DNA of 64,000 nt from Heterotrichella gracilis (GCA_032358255.1 JAULBX010006664.1:62001-126000); one strand, 5' to 3'. Positions 36,021-44,984 are shown, numbered from the stretch's first letter. Numbers and translations: made by a program. Notes: generated by a model not told the origin, from the sequence alone.

Positions 36021-36797
36021 TTAATCGCCATCAATGAGGTTTCCTAAGCCTCCTAAAATGCTTCCTTCTTCTTTCCTGCTTCCTCTGCCATAAGACAAAA
36101 TTCTACCAGCCAAACGACTAATTGGAAGCGTCTGGATCCAAACTTTTCCAGGACCTTTTAATACGGCGTAAAACACGCCTTCGCCACCAAACAACGTGTT
36201 TTTTACACCACCAATAAATTGTATATCGTAATTAATGGTGCTTGTAAAAGCAACAATACAACCGGTATCAATTTTTAGCATATCCCCAGCTTTCAATTCT
36301 TTTTCAATTACGTGTCCGCCACTGTGTACAAAGGCCATGCCGTCACCTTCCAGCTTTTGCATGATAAAACCTTCGCCACCAAACAAACCGGTTCCTAATT
36401 TTTTTTGGAATTCGATCCCAACAGCAACGCCTTTAGCGGCACATAAAAAACTGTCTTTCTGACAAATAATTTTATTGCCAAGCTGCGCAAGATTCATTGG
36501 AATAATTTTTCCGGCATAAGGCGCAGCAAAAGTCACCTGACGTTTTTGTGTAGAAATATTTGAGTAAACGGTCATAAATAAATTCTCGCCCGTTAACAAT
36601 CGCTTTCCGGCAGAAAATAATTTATCCATAAAACCCTTTTGATTTCCATCACCAAACAATGTTTCCATTTGTACACCGTCAGTCATCATCATAAAACTTC
36701 CGGGTTCGGCAATTACAGCCTCTTGTGGGTCAAGTTCAACTTCCACACACTGCATCTCTTCGCCAAATAATTTGTAGTCAATTTCGTGGTTGTTCAT
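36021..36797 (-). CDS. AIM24 / TIGR00266-family protein
   Basis: A 258-residue soluble protein of the AIM24 family (Pfam DUF124-type beta sandwich). Typical features: EVELDPQEAVIAEPGSFMMMTDGVQMET at the N-terminus, two Gly-rich segments (LLTGENLFMTVYSN; GTGLFGGEGFIMQKLEGDG) and VKNTLFGGEGVFYAVLKGPGKVWIQTLPISRLAGRI near the end. No catalytic residues are known; bacterial members are uncharacterised, the yeast namesake supports mitochondrial membrane structure. Downstream of ychF, separated by a palindromic repeat. Confidence 0.85.
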   Translation of the reverse strand: MNNHEIDYKLFGEEMQCVEVELDPQEAVIAEPGSFMMMTDGVQMETLFGDGNQKGFMDKLFSAGKRLLTGENLFMTVYSNISTQKRQVTFAAPYAGKIIPMNLAQLGNKIICQKDSFLCAAKGVAVGIEFQKKLGTGLFGGEGFIMQKLEGDGMAFVHSGGHVIEKELKAGDMLKIDTGCIVAFTSTINYDIQFIGGVKNTLFGGEGVFYAVLKGPGKVWIQTLPISRLAGRILSYGRGSRKEEGSILGGLGNLIDGD

Positions 36798-36809
36798 ATA
36801 TTATCTTTT

Positions 36810-36855
36810 ATTTCGAGTCAATTGTTTCGTGTTTTCTTAAACCCGGAACACGAAA
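36810..36855. repeat. short palindromic repeat, copy 3
   Basis: ATTTCGAGT (36810-36818), six bases, TTTCGTGTTT (36825-36834): same unit and spacing as at 35514-35538. AACACGAAA (36847-36855) pairs with TTTCGTGTT (36825-36833) to form a 9-base-pair hairpin between ychF and the AIM24 gene. Confidence 0.65.
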
Positions 36856-36872
36856 CCCGGAATATTTAATAA

Positions 36873-37973
36873 TTAAACATTGAATCTAAAATGCATCACG
36901 TCACCATCATTCACAACGTATTCTTTTCCTTCTATTTTTAATTTTCCTGCGTCGCGACAAGCGGCTTCAGAACCTAATGTTACAAAATCATTGTAAGCAA
37001 TGACCTCTGCTTTTATAAATCCTTTTTCAAAATCGGTATGTATAACACCGGCTGCCTGTGGGGCTTTCATGCCTTTAGTGATGGTCCATGCGCGCACTTC
37101 TTTTACACCGGCAGTAAAATAAGTTTCTAGCTTTAATAATTTGTAAGCCGATTTAATTAATTTATTTACACCCGGTTCATCCAGTCCCATGTCACCTAAG
37201 AACATTTGTTTTTCTTCAAAGGTTTCTAAGGCAGCAATTTCACTTTCCATTTGGGCGGTAATAATTAAAATTTCAGAATTTTCATTTTTCACTGCTTCTT
37301 TTACCGCGTCAACGTGTTTGTTGCCTGTTTTTGCAGAAGCCTCATCCACATTACAAACATACATTACCGGTTTAATGGTCAATAAATGTAAATCCGCAAT
37401 AAAAGGCAATTCATTTTCCTCTAAAGCACAAGCCCTTGCAGACTGGCCACTCTCAAGTGTGTTTTTTAACTTAGTTAAAGCGTTAAAAGTTTTTACCGCG
37501 TCTTTATCGGTACCAACTTTGGCCAACTTCTCGTATTTCTTCATTTTAGTGTCAACACTTTCAAGATCTTTTAACTGAAGTTCAGTATCAATGATCTCTT
37601 TATCCTTTACCGGATCTACCTTGCCATCCACGTGCACAACGTTATCGTCGTCAAAACATCTTAAAACATGAAGTATTGCATCGCATTCGCGAATATTTCC
37701 CAGGAACTTGTTTCCAAGACCTTCGCCTTTGCTGGCGCCTTTTACAAGTCCGGCAATATCAACTATCTCAACAGTAGTAGGTAAAATGTTCTGTGGTTTT
37801 ACAATATCAGCCAATTTTGTTAAGCGCTCATCAGGCACAGTGGTCGTTCCAACATTAGGATCAATGGTGCAAAAAGGAAAATTTGCAGCCTGGGCTTTTG
37901 CGTTACTCAAACAATTAAACAAGGTCGATTTTCCAACATTAGGTAATCCAACAATTCCACATTTTAGGGCCAT
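36873..37973 (-). CDS. ychF: YchF/Ola1-type ATPase
   Basis: Universally conserved Obg-related P-loop protein of 366 residues that binds ribosomes and prefers ATP. Visible: GLPNVGKST (9-17), the G3-type DIAGLVKGASKGEGLGNKFL, the altered G4 motif CNVDE in place of NKxD (the basis of ATP over GTP), a coiled-coil segment about 130-200, and a C-terminal TGS domain (RAWTITKGMKAPQAAGVIHTDFEKGFIKAEV). Divergent from the transketolase gene across 172 bases with a candidate box on each strand. Confidence 0.95.
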   Translation of the reverse strand: MALKCGIVGLPNVGKSTLFNCLSNAKAQAANFPFCTIDPNVGTTTVPDERLTKLADIVKPQNILPTTVEIVDIAGLVKGASKGEGLGNKFLGNIRECDAILHVLRCFDDDNVVHVDGKVDPVKDKEIIDTELQLKDLESVDTKMKKYEKLAKVGTDKDAVKTFNALTKLKNTLESGQSARACALEENELPFIADLHLLTIKPVMYVCNVDEASAKTGNKHVDAVKEAVKNENSEILIITAQMESEIAALETFEEKQMFLGDMGLDEPGVNKLIKSAYKLLKLETYFTAGVKEVRAWTITKGMKAPQAAGVIHTDFEKGFIKAEVIAYNDFVTLGSEAACRDAGKLKIEGKEYVVNDGDVMHFRFNV

Positions 37974-38004
37974 AAACTAATAAATTTAATAATAATAAAA
38001 CGTG

Positions 38005-38012
38005 CAAATATA
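38005..38012 (-). promoter_or_regulatory. candidate -7 promoter box (TATATTTG) for ychF
   Basis: Exact TAnnTTTG match on the minus strand, 31 bases before the ychF start. A small hairpin GGCTTT/AAAGCC (38024-38041) lies just upstream, between the two divergent promoters. Confidence 0.45.
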
Positions 38013-38118
38013 CTAATATCAGAGGCTTTTTGGCGAAAGCCCTAAAAACAATATTTTTTTAGTTTTTAACATCCTGTAATTATTATCAACATTAGACTTA
38101 TAAGCTATAGGCAAATGC

Positions 38119-38126
38119 TAATTTTG
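38119..38126 (+). promoter_or_regulatory. candidate -7 promoter box (TAATTTTG) for transketolase
   Basis: Exact TAnnTTTG match, 19 bases before the transketolase N-subunit start. No TTG at the usual -33 distance. Confidence 0.45.
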
Positions 38127-38145
38127 CCGCAAATACATCATACAA

Positions 38146-38994
38146 ATGGCCAATATTGAAGCTTTAAAGAAATTATCTACCCAGGTTAGAAGGGATATTG
38201 TTAGAATGGTGCACGCTGTTAGTTCGGGGCATCCGGGAGGTTCGTTAGGCTGTGTAGAGTATTTTGTGGCGCTTTATAAGGTGGTAATGAAACACGATCC
38301 TAAGGCTTTTACCATGGATGGTAAGAATGACGACCTTTTCTTTTTAAGTAACGGACACATCAGTCCGGTTTTTTACAGTGTTTTAGCGCGTTGTGGGTAC
38401 TTTCCGGTAGATGAACTTAAAACTTTCCGGAAATTAAACTCACGTTTACAAGGCCACCCAACTACCCACGAAGGTTTGCCAGGGGTGCGCATTGCCAGCG
38501 GTTCTTTAGGGCAAGGTATGAGCGTAGCCATTGGCGCGGCTTTAGCAAAAAAATTAAATAAAGACAATTCTATTATTTACAGTTTGCATGGCGATGGAGA
38601 ATTGCAGGAGGGTCAGATCTGGGAAGCTGCCATGTATGCAGCTGCAAACAAAGTAGATAATCTTATTTCGACAGTTGATTATAATGGAAGACAAATTGAT
38701 GGTGATGTTGAAACTGTTTTATCTCTTGGAAATTTAAAAGCAAAATTTGAAGCTTTTGGCTGGACAGTTTTAGAGAATAACCATGGTAACGATATTGAAA
38801 AAGTAATTGCTTCTTTTAACGAAGCAAAAAATTTAGTGGGTAAAGGCAAACCCATTATAATTTTAATGAAGACCGAAATGGGTATGGGCGTTGATTATAT
38901 GATGGGAACTCACAAATGGCATGGTTCTGCACCTAACGATGATCAGTTGGCAAAAGCCTTAGCGCAGTTAGAAGAAACGGAAAAAGATTACTAA
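38146..38994 (+). CDS. transketolase, N-terminal subunit
   Basis: The thiamine-diphosphate-binding half of a split transketolase, 282 residues. Visible: RRDIVRMVHAVSSGHPGGSLG, the catalytic-site loop SNGHISP, GSLGQGMSVAIGAAL and the ThDP/Mg motif HGDGELQEGQIWEAAMYAAANKVDNLI (GDG...N). It pairs with the C-terminal subunit at 40406-41365 to move two-carbon units in the non-oxidative pentose phosphate route. In other genomes the two subunits are usually adjacent; here a VWA gene lies between, 32 bases downstream. Confidence 0.93.
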   Translation: MANIEALKKLSTQVRRDIVRMVHAVSSGHPGGSLGCVEYFVALYKVVMKHDPKAFTMDGKNDDLFFLSNGHISPVFYSVLARCGYFPVDELKTFRKLNSRLQGHPTTHEGLPGVRIASGSLGQGMSVAIGAALAKKLNKDNSIIYSLHGDGELQEGQIWEAAMYAAANKVDNLISTVDYNGRQIDGDVETVLSLGNLKAKFEAFGWTVLENNHGNDIEKVIASFNEAKNLVGKGKPIIILMKTEMGMGVDYMMGTHKWHGSAPNDDQLAKALAQLEETEKDY

Positions 38995-39008
38995 GTATTT
39001 AAGAAGTT

Positions 39009-39085
39009 AGATTTAAGATTTTTAGAATGAAGGTGATCAAAAAATATTTATTTTTTATACTTCTTACTTCTTCGATCTTAAATCT
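39009..39085. repeat. inverted repeat overlapping the start of the VWA gene
   Basis: AGATTTAAGAT (39009-39019) and ATCTTAAATCT (39075-39085) are perfect 11-base inverted arms; ACTTCTT occurs twice before the second arm and its complement (AAGAAGT) stands before the first. The right arm lies inside codons for the signal peptide of the VWA protein. Confidence 0.65.
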
Positions 39086-40394
39086 TAGATCTCAAGTCAC
39101 CAACCGCATCCTTTTTATTTTTGATGATTCATACAGTATGTATGCGCCATGGAACAGCAACATAAAAATTGAGGTTGCTAAAAAAGTAATGGGCGAATTT
39201 CTTGACAGCTTAAAAAATCTTCCGAATTTAGAATTGGCTTTGCGCTGTTACGGACACACCACTTTTTTTAAAGACCGTAATTGCAAAGACACAAAACTGG
39301 AAGTGCCTTTTGCGGAGGCTAACGTAAATTCTCTAAAAATAAAACAACGTATCCAAAAGCTGGAACCCATGGGCACAACGCCAATAGCTTATTCGTTGGG
39401 TGAGTGCGCTGCAGATTTTACCGCCAAAGCAAATTGTCGCAACATTGTTATTTTAATCACGGATGGTATTGAAGAGTGCAATGGTTACCCATGTGTTGTT
39501 AGCGCAGAGTTGCAAAAGAAAGGGATCTTCTTACGCCCCTTTGTGATTGGTGTAGGGCTTGATGCAAAATTTGCAGATGTATTTGCCTGCATGGGAAAAT
39601 TTTATGATGTAAGCAACGAAGCAAATTTTAAAGATGTATTGAAATTGGTTTTAACCGAAGCAATTACACAAACGACTGTACAAGTGGATCTATTGGACAT
39701 CTTAAAAAAGCCAACAGAGACAGATGTGGATATGACCTTTTACGAAGCAGGAACAACGAATATTAAATATAACTATTTGCATACGATCAACCATAGGGGT
39801 AATCCCGACACTTTAGTGTTGGATCCTGATATGAAATACGATCTGGTGGTCCACACCATTCCGGTGCAGGAAAAGAAAAATATTTCTATCACAAAAGGTA
39901 AACACAACATTATAAAACTGGATGCGCCACAGGGCTATTTAAAATTAGAATTGGATGGCACTATCAATAAATATTTTCCAACAACATTAGTAAGAAAAGG
40001 TGGAGAACTTCAAACACTTAATGTGCAGGATTTTGGTAGGGTTGAGAAATATATTATTGGTAAATATGACCTGGAAGTGCTTACACTGCCGAGAATTAAT
40101 TTAAAAGATGTAGAGATAAAGCAAAGCAGCACCAACTCCATAAAGATCCCCACCAGCGGTAATATTTTGTTTAGCAAACAGGGCACTGGTTATGGCAGTA
40201 TTTACGTAGATGATGGAAAAACAGTTGTTTGGGTTTGTAACTTAAATCCCACTTTACAAAGCGAAATTATATATTTACAGCCGGGTAAATACAAAGTGGT
40301 TTTCAGGTACGAATTTGCAAAAGAAACGATAAAGACCATTGAAAGGAACTTTGAAGTAAAATCCGGCATAGCACAAACCGTTAGACTATTATAG
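39027..40394 (+). CDS. secreted VWA-domain protein
   Basis: A 455-residue protein with a signal peptide (YLFFILLTSSILNLRSQ). Residues 25-215 are a von Willebrand factor A domain with a complete metal-ion site: DxSxS as D33-D-S35-Y-S37, the Thr in MGTTPIAYSL and the Asp in LITDGIEEC. Two Cys pairs are likely in this domain. Residues 225-455 form repeated beta-sandwich-like modules (TVQVDLLDILKKPTETDVDMTFYEAG...). A periplasmic or surface binding role is likely. It stands between the two transketolase subunits, in the same direction, 11 bases from the second. Confidence 0.82.
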   Translation: MKVIKKYLFFILLTSSILNLRSQVTNRILFIFDDSYSMYAPWNSNIKIEVAKKVMGEFLDSLKNLPNLELALRCYGHTTFFKDRNCKDTKLEVPFAEANVNSLKIKQRIQKLEPMGTTPIAYSLGECAADFTAKANCRNIVILITDGIEECNGYPCVVSAELQKKGIFLRPFVIGVGLDAKFADVFACMGKFYDVSNEANFKDVLKLVLTEAITQTTVQVDLLDILKKPTETDVDMTFYEAGTTNIKYNYLHTINHRGNPDTLVLDPDMKYDLVVHTIPVQEKKNISITKGKHNIIKLDAPQGYLKLELDGTINKYFPTTLVRKGGELQTLNVQDFGRVEKYIIGKYDLEVLTLPRINLKDVEIKQSSTNSIKIPTSGNILFSKQGTGYGSIYVDDGKTVVWVCNLNPTLQSEIIYLQPGKYKVVFRYEFAKETIKTIERNFEVKSGIAQTVRLL

Positions 40395-40405
40395 ATAAAA
40401 CACTC

Positions 40406-41365
40406 ATGAAAAAATATACATTCACAGAAAAAAAAGATACGCGTTCTGGCTTTGGCGCCGGTTTATCTGAATTAGGAAAAACAAATCCAAACGTTGTAGC
40501 ACTTTGTGCCGACCTTACAGGCTCCTTAAAAATGGATGCCTTTCAGAAAGATCATCCAGAACGTTTTTTCCAAATAGGAATTGCTGAAGCAAATATGATG
40601 GGCATTGCAGCCGGTTTAACTATTGGTGGCAAAATACCTTTTACAGGCACCTTTGCTAATTTTAGTACCGGTCGTGTTTATGATCAAATTCGCCAAAGCA
40701 TCGCTTATTCCGGTAAAAATGTAAAGATCTGCGCTTCGCATGCTGGTCTTACTCTTGGAGAAGACGGCGCAACGCATCAAATATTAGAAGATATTGGTTT
40801 GATGAAAATGTTGCCGCACATGGTAGTTATTAATCCCTGCGATTATAATCAAACCAAAGCTGCAACTATTGCTATTGCGGCGTATCATGGTCCGGTGTAC
40901 TTACGTTTTGGTCGACCAACCATACCTAATTTTACGCCTCCCGATCAAAAATTTGAAATCGGTAAGGCAGTGATGCTGAACGAAGGAACGGATGTAACAA
41001 TTCTTGCTACCGGGCATTTAGTTTGGAAGGCGATAGAGGCAGGAGAGTTTTTAGCAGCAAAAGGAATAAATGCAGAGATCATAAATATTCATACCATTAA
41101 ACCATTAGATACAGACGCCATTTTAAAATCAGTTTTAAAAACAAAATGTGTTGTTACCGCCGAAGAACATCAAATGAATGGTGGATTAGGAGATAGTGTT
41201 GCACAATTTTTATCTCGTAATCATCCTACACCACAAGAGTTTGTTGCCGTTAACGATTCGTTTGGAGAAAGCGGAACACCGGATGAATTAATGAAAAAAT
41301 ATGGTTTAGATTCTGTTGATATTGTTAAAGCCGTTGAAAAAGTAATAACCCGTAAGAATAAATAA
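40406..41365 (+). CDS. transketolase, C-terminal subunit
   Basis: The pyrimidine-binding and C-terminal part of the split enzyme, 319 residues. Visible: RSGFGAGLSELGKTNPNVVALCADLTGSL, the FQIGIAEANMMGIAAGLTIGGKIPF motif containing the catalytic Glu that activates thiamine diphosphate, ASHAGLTLGEDGATHQ, and the C-terminal domain with TGHLVWKAIEAG and EEHQMNGGLGDSVAQ. It completes the N-subunit at 38146-38994. A small lipoprotein gene starts one base after the stop. Confidence 0.93.
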   Translation: MKKYTFTEKKDTRSGFGAGLSELGKTNPNVVALCADLTGSLKMDAFQKDHPERFFQIGIAEANMMGIAAGLTIGGKIPFTGTFANFSTGRVYDQIRQSIAYSGKNVKICASHAGLTLGEDGATHQILEDIGLMKMLPHMVVINPCDYNQTKAATIAIAAYHGPVYLRFGRPTIPNFTPPDQKFEIGKAVMLNEGTDVTILATGHLVWKAIEAGEFLAAKGINAEIINIHTIKPLDTDAILKSVLKTKCVVTAEEHQMNGGLGDSVAQFLSRNHPTPQEFVAVNDSFGESGTPDELMKKYGLDSVDIVKAVEKVITRKNK

Positions 41366-41366
41366 G

Positions 41367-41537
41367 ATGAAAAAAGTAGCAATATTATTAATTTTTGCAG
41401 GAACGTTTGTAGCCTGCAACGTGCCTAAAGATGGCGAGCAAGAAAACATTCCAACAAGTAAATTGGAAGTGCTTACAAATTTGGGTGAAGATTCAACGAA
41501 CGTTATAAAAGACACTACACATTCTGAGCAACATTAG
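41367..41537 (+). CDS. very small lipoprotein (56 residues)
   Basis: ATG one base after the transketolase stop opens a 56-codon frame ending in TAG at 41535-41537. The product has a Lys-Lys start, hydrophobic residues 4-15 and a lipobox FVAC with Cys 17, followed by a short acidic, Ser/Thr-rich tail. It is too short for a folded domain and I recognise no family. The lipobox and tight spacing before another lipoprotein gene (four bases on) argue that it is real. Confidence 0.7.
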   Translation: MKKVAILLIFAGTFVACNVPKDGEQENIPTSKLEVLTNLGEDSTNVIKDTTHSEQH

Positions 41538-41541
41538 TAGA

Positions 41542-42051
41542 ATGAAATGGTTATGGTGTTTTGTAGTTGTAGGCACTTTTGTTTCCTGCAATATTAAAAA
41601 TGAAGAGTCTGTAGAAGTCCCTGTTGCTGTTATTTCCGGAACTCCATTAAATCCGGATACAATTAATAGTGCAGAAACAGATACGCTGCCAGACTATTCG
41701 AATTCGCGTATGATAAAAAAAACTACTCTGCTTTTAGTTGCCAGAGGAAGTGAACCAGGTTGGTACGCTGAATTTTTTACTGATCATTTGCGTTTATTGA
41801 TCGACAATGGAACGGATAGTTTAACGATTGAGAAAGACTTTTCTGATATAAATGCTGGAAACTCTTATGCTTCGGCTGTTGCAGAAAGTGGCAATAAGCA
41901 TGATAAAATAGTGAAAACTTCCGCTATCAGTATTGCTATAGAAAATAAAAATTGTACGGAAGAAGGGAGTGGTGAAAAAAGAGAAAAAAGTATTACGATA
42001 AAATATAATGGCAAAACATATAAAGGTTGCGCCACATCTAAAGTAAACTAA
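41542..42051 (+). CDS. COG3650-like lipoprotein
   Basis: A 169-residue lipoprotein with lipobox TFVSC (Cys 16). The motif RGSEPGWYAEFFTDHLRLLID (about residues 68-88) and the end TYKGCATSK match the pattern of the COG3650/MliC-like beta-barrel-type lipoproteins, whose members include inhibitor-like or heat-shock-associated proteins. A likely disulfide joins Cys 133-region (NKNCTEE) and the terminal GCA Cys. Function unknown; followed by the TPR gene with a one-base gap. Confidence 0.7.
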   Translation: MKWLWCFVVVGTFVSCNIKNEESVEVPVAVISGTPLNPDTINSAETDTLPDYSNSRMIKKTTLLLVARGSEPGWYAEFFTDHLRLLIDNGTDSLTIEKDFSDINAGNSYASAVAESGNKHDKIVKTSAISIAIENKNCTEEGSGEKREKSITIKYNGKTYKGCATSKVN

Positions 42052-42052
42052 A

Positions 42053-42598
42053 ATGAGTATTCATAACGAACAATTACTTAGCAATGCCGATCAATTAATA
42101 AAAGATAATAAGATCGAAGAAGCTGTTTCAATTTTAGAAAGCATCATTTCAGCAGAACCAACATTTGGAAAGGCGCATAATCATTTAGGTTTTATCTACG
42201 AAACCAAGATAAAAGATTACGCAAAAGCCGAATTGCACTATAAAATTGCTTATCAAACAAGTCCTGATTATTGCGCCATTTATTATAATTATGCCATCTT
42301 ACTTTCTAACTTAAAAAGATTTGAAGAGCTAAAAGCGCTGCTAACAAAAGCAGAATCTGTTGTTGGTATTAACAGGTCCACCATTAATAACGAATGGGCC
42401 ATTATGTTTGAAGCAGAAGGAAACCTCGACAAAGCAATTGAACATTATAAACTTGTTGCCGCATCTACTTTTGATAATAAAACCCTTGAAATAGCCATTT
42501 CCAGTGTGGAGCGTTGCAATCGCAAAAGATCTTTTTTGAACGGTACAAATACAACGACCATCAACCCCAATAACTTTGGCACCCCTCCCGGGCTTTAA
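42053..42598 (+). CDS. TPR-repeat protein
   Basis: A 181-residue helical protein with about four tetratricopeptide units: NADQLIKDNKIEEAVSILESIISAEPTFGKAHNHLGFIYE, KDYAKAELHYKIAYQTSPDYCAIYYNYAIL, KRFEELKALLTKAES and GNLDKAIEHYKLVAAS. There is no signal peptide, so it is cytosolic. TPR proteins bind peptides or proteins; no partner is evident. It ends the short run behind transketolase. Confidence 0.8.
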   Translation: MSIHNEQLLSNADQLIKDNKIEEAVSILESIISAEPTFGKAHNHLGFIYETKIKDYAKAELHYKIAYQTSPDYCAIYYNYAILLSNLKRFEELKALLTKAESVVGINRSTINNEWAIMFEAEGNLDKAIEHYKLVAASTFDNKTLEIAISSVERCNRKRSFLNGTNTTTINPNNFGTPPGL

Positions 42599-42680
42599 TA
42601 GCATTAAAATAACCATTAAATAATTTTAAAGCTGTTCTTATTTTTTTAACTTAGATGTCGTTATTTAAGCACTATTTACT

Positions 42681-44108
42681 ATGAGTCATTTTAACCGCAC
42701 AAAAATTGTTGCTACTATGGGGCCTGCAACTTCTGATATTAATGTATTGGAAGGTATGTTCAAAGAAGGTCTGGATATTTGCCGGATAAATTTTTCGCAT
42801 GGCGATTACGAAGCTGTTTTACACACAGTTAAAAACATTCGTGAGCTAAATAAAAAGTTAAATCGTCACGTTGGTATTTTAGCCGATCTACAAGGGCCAA
42901 AATTGCGTATTGGTGTTATGAAAGATAACAGCGCCAATCTTATTAACGGAAATTTAATTTCTATTACTACAAAAGAGCAGGAAGGAGATGAGCATCAAAT
43001 TTATATTACTTACCCACAGTTTCCACAAGACGTAAAAGTTGGCGAAACTGTTTTAATTGATGATGGAAAAATTCATTTAAAAGTAATTGATACGAACGGC
43101 AAAGATCTTGTACGTTGTGAGATCTTAGTAGGAGGAACTCTGTCTTCTAAAAAAGGGGTTAATTTACCTAATACAAAAATATCGTTGCCCTGTTTAACTG
43201 TAAAAGATATTCGCGATCTTGAATTTGCATTGGAACAGGATTTTGACTGGATAGGTTTATCTTTTGTCAGAAGTGTTACTGATATTGTTGAGTTAAAAGA
43301 CATTATCAAACATAAAGGCAAGCGCGCGCGCGTGATCGCAAAAATAGAAAAACCTGAAGCGATAAAGGAAATAGATAATATTATTGATGTAACCGATGGT
43401 ATAATGGTTGCCCGTGGCGATCTTGGTGTTGAATTACCAATGGAACAAGTACCCTTACTTCAAAAAATGATCGTGCAAAAATGTGTAGAGATCGGTAAAC
43501 CCGTTATTATTGCAACGCAAATGATGGAGAGCATGATCACCAGCTATACACCAACACGTGCTGAGGTAAACGATGTTGCAAATGCAGTAATGGATGGTGC
43601 TGATGCTGTAATGTTAAGTGCAGAAACCTCTGTTGGAAAATATCCTGTGAAAGTAATTGAAATGATGCGCCGTATCATTACACAAGTAGAAGAACTGGAC
43701 AGTATTTACTATAAAGAACATACACCGCAAATTAAAACTATTACATATATAACAGACAGTATTTGTTATAACGCCTGTTCTTTAGCACACCATGCCGGCG
43801 CGCAAGCCATCATTAGTATGACCAACAGTGGTTATACAGCATTTAAATTATCTAGTCACCGTCCTAAAGCTCATATTTTTATTTTTACAGATAATCAACC
43901 TTTGCTTACAACATTAAGTTTGGTATGGGGTATTCGCGGGTTTTATTATAACAAGTACGAAAGTACAGATGATACGATCACCGATCTTAAAGATTTTGTA
44001 AAACAAAAAGGTTTTGTAAAAGATGATGACCTAGTTATCAATATTGCAAGTATGCCGATGAAAGAAAAAGGCAGAACTAACATGATGAAGCTGTCTTACA
44101 TCAATTAG
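42681..44108 (+). CDS. pyk: pyruvate kinase
   Basis: Last enzyme of glycolysis: phosphoenolpyruvate and ADP to pyruvate and ATP; 475 residues. Visible: MGPATSD and ICRINFSHGD at the N-terminus, the B-domain insert (about 70-165), IAKIEKPEAI (catalytic Lys), MVARGDLGVELP, VIIATQMMESM and NAVMDGADAVMLSAETSVGKYPV. The C-terminal allosteric domain is complete; the effector cannot be told. A 82-base gap to the TPR gene and 133 bases to the next suggest a separate transcript. Confidence 0.96.
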   Translation: MSHFNRTKIVATMGPATSDINVLEGMFKEGLDICRINFSHGDYEAVLHTVKNIRELNKKLNRHVGILADLQGPKLRIGVMKDNSANLINGNLISITTKEQEGDEHQIYITYPQFPQDVKVGETVLIDDGKIHLKVIDTNGKDLVRCEILVGGTLSSKKGVNLPNTKISLPCLTVKDIRDLEFALEQDFDWIGLSFVRSVTDIVELKDIIKHKGKRARVIAKIEKPEAIKEIDNIIDVTDGIMVARGDLGVELPMEQVPLLQKMIVQKCVEIGKPVIIATQMMESMITSYTPTRAEVNDVANAVMDGADAVMLSAETSVGKYPVKVIEMMRRIITQVEELDSIYYKEHTPQIKTITYITDSICYNACSLAHHAGAQAIISMTNSGYTAFKLSSHRPKAHIFIFTDNQPLLTTLSLVWGIRGFYYNKYESTDDTITDLKDFVKQKGFVKDDDLVINIASMPMKEKGRTNMMKLSYIN

Positions 44109-44241
44109 TATTCGATAATAAAATTCATTTTCATCGTTATGCTTATAAAAAAATCATTCATTTAAGAAATTAAACTCATGATTTTTTTACTGCGCAGGCC
44201 TCGAAACTGAAATTTATTATCAAATACATTTCTAAAGTAAA

Positions 44242-44943
44242 ATGTGGTTAAAAGCACCTAACATAAATTGTGTTCACGGTTTCTCGACAAGAGAAGGCGG
44301 GATCTCAAAAGCACCGTTTGGATCTTTAAATTTAGGAGGCTCAGAGGATGAACCCTCAAACATTTTAGAAAACAGAAGGGCGGCTTTAGCTAATCTAAAT
44401 CTATCAATTGATAAGTTATCTTATCTCAAACAAGTTCACGGCAATAAAGTTTGTAGTGCAAAAATTGATCAACAAGAAGGCGATGCTTTAGTTACTGATG
44501 AAAAGAATTTAGTGTTGGCTGTTAGTATTGCCGATTGTTATCCTCTTTTATTTCACGACAAGATAAATAACGTTATTGGAGCAGCCCATGCGGGTTGGCG
44601 TGGTACCGTAAATTATATCGCCCAAAATACAATTAATGAAATGCTAATGTTGGGAGCAGAAGAAAAAAACATTCAGGTAGCTATTGGACAAGGAATTTGT
44701 CAGGATAATTTTGAAGTTGGAAATGAAGTGATTGAGCAATTTGCTAACGCAGGTTTTCCATCTTCATGCTGGAAAGAAAATAAAATAGACCTTATTGCTT
44801 GTAATAAATTTGTGTTATTGCAAAACAAAATTCCGGAGCAAAATATATGGACCATGAACCGTTGCACCTTTGAAAGTGATTTTTTTAGTTACCGACAAGA
44901 CAAAGGAAGAACAGGTAGAATGTGGGCTGTTATTGCTTTATAG
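44242..44943 (+). CDS. pgeF: PgeF/YfiH-type multifunctional nucleoside enzyme
   Basis: A 233-residue member of the laccase-domain/YfiH family, known to act on peptidoglycan or purine nucleosides. Motifs with the catalytic metal or active-site residues: FSTREGGIS, LKQVHGNKV (H66), VSIADCYPLLF (C99), GAAHAGWRGTV (H116). The old names 'polyphenol oxidase' and 'laccase' are not supported for this group. Cytosolic. Preceded by 133 bases without a gene. Confidence 0.9.
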   Translation: MWLKAPNINCVHGFSTREGGISKAPFGSLNLGGSEDEPSNILENRRAALANLNLSIDKLSYLKQVHGNKVCSAKIDQQEGDALVTDEKNLVLAVSIADCYPLLFHDKINNVIGAAHAGWRGTVNYIAQNTINEMLMLGAEEKNIQVAIGQGICQDNFEVGNEVIEQFANAGFPSSCWKENKIDLIACNKFVLLQNKIPEQNIWTMNRCTFESDFFSYRQDKGRTGRMWAVIAL

Positions 44944-44984
44944 CTTGGCTTAAACCGCCCTTTTTTTGAGCCAATTAGCTTATA

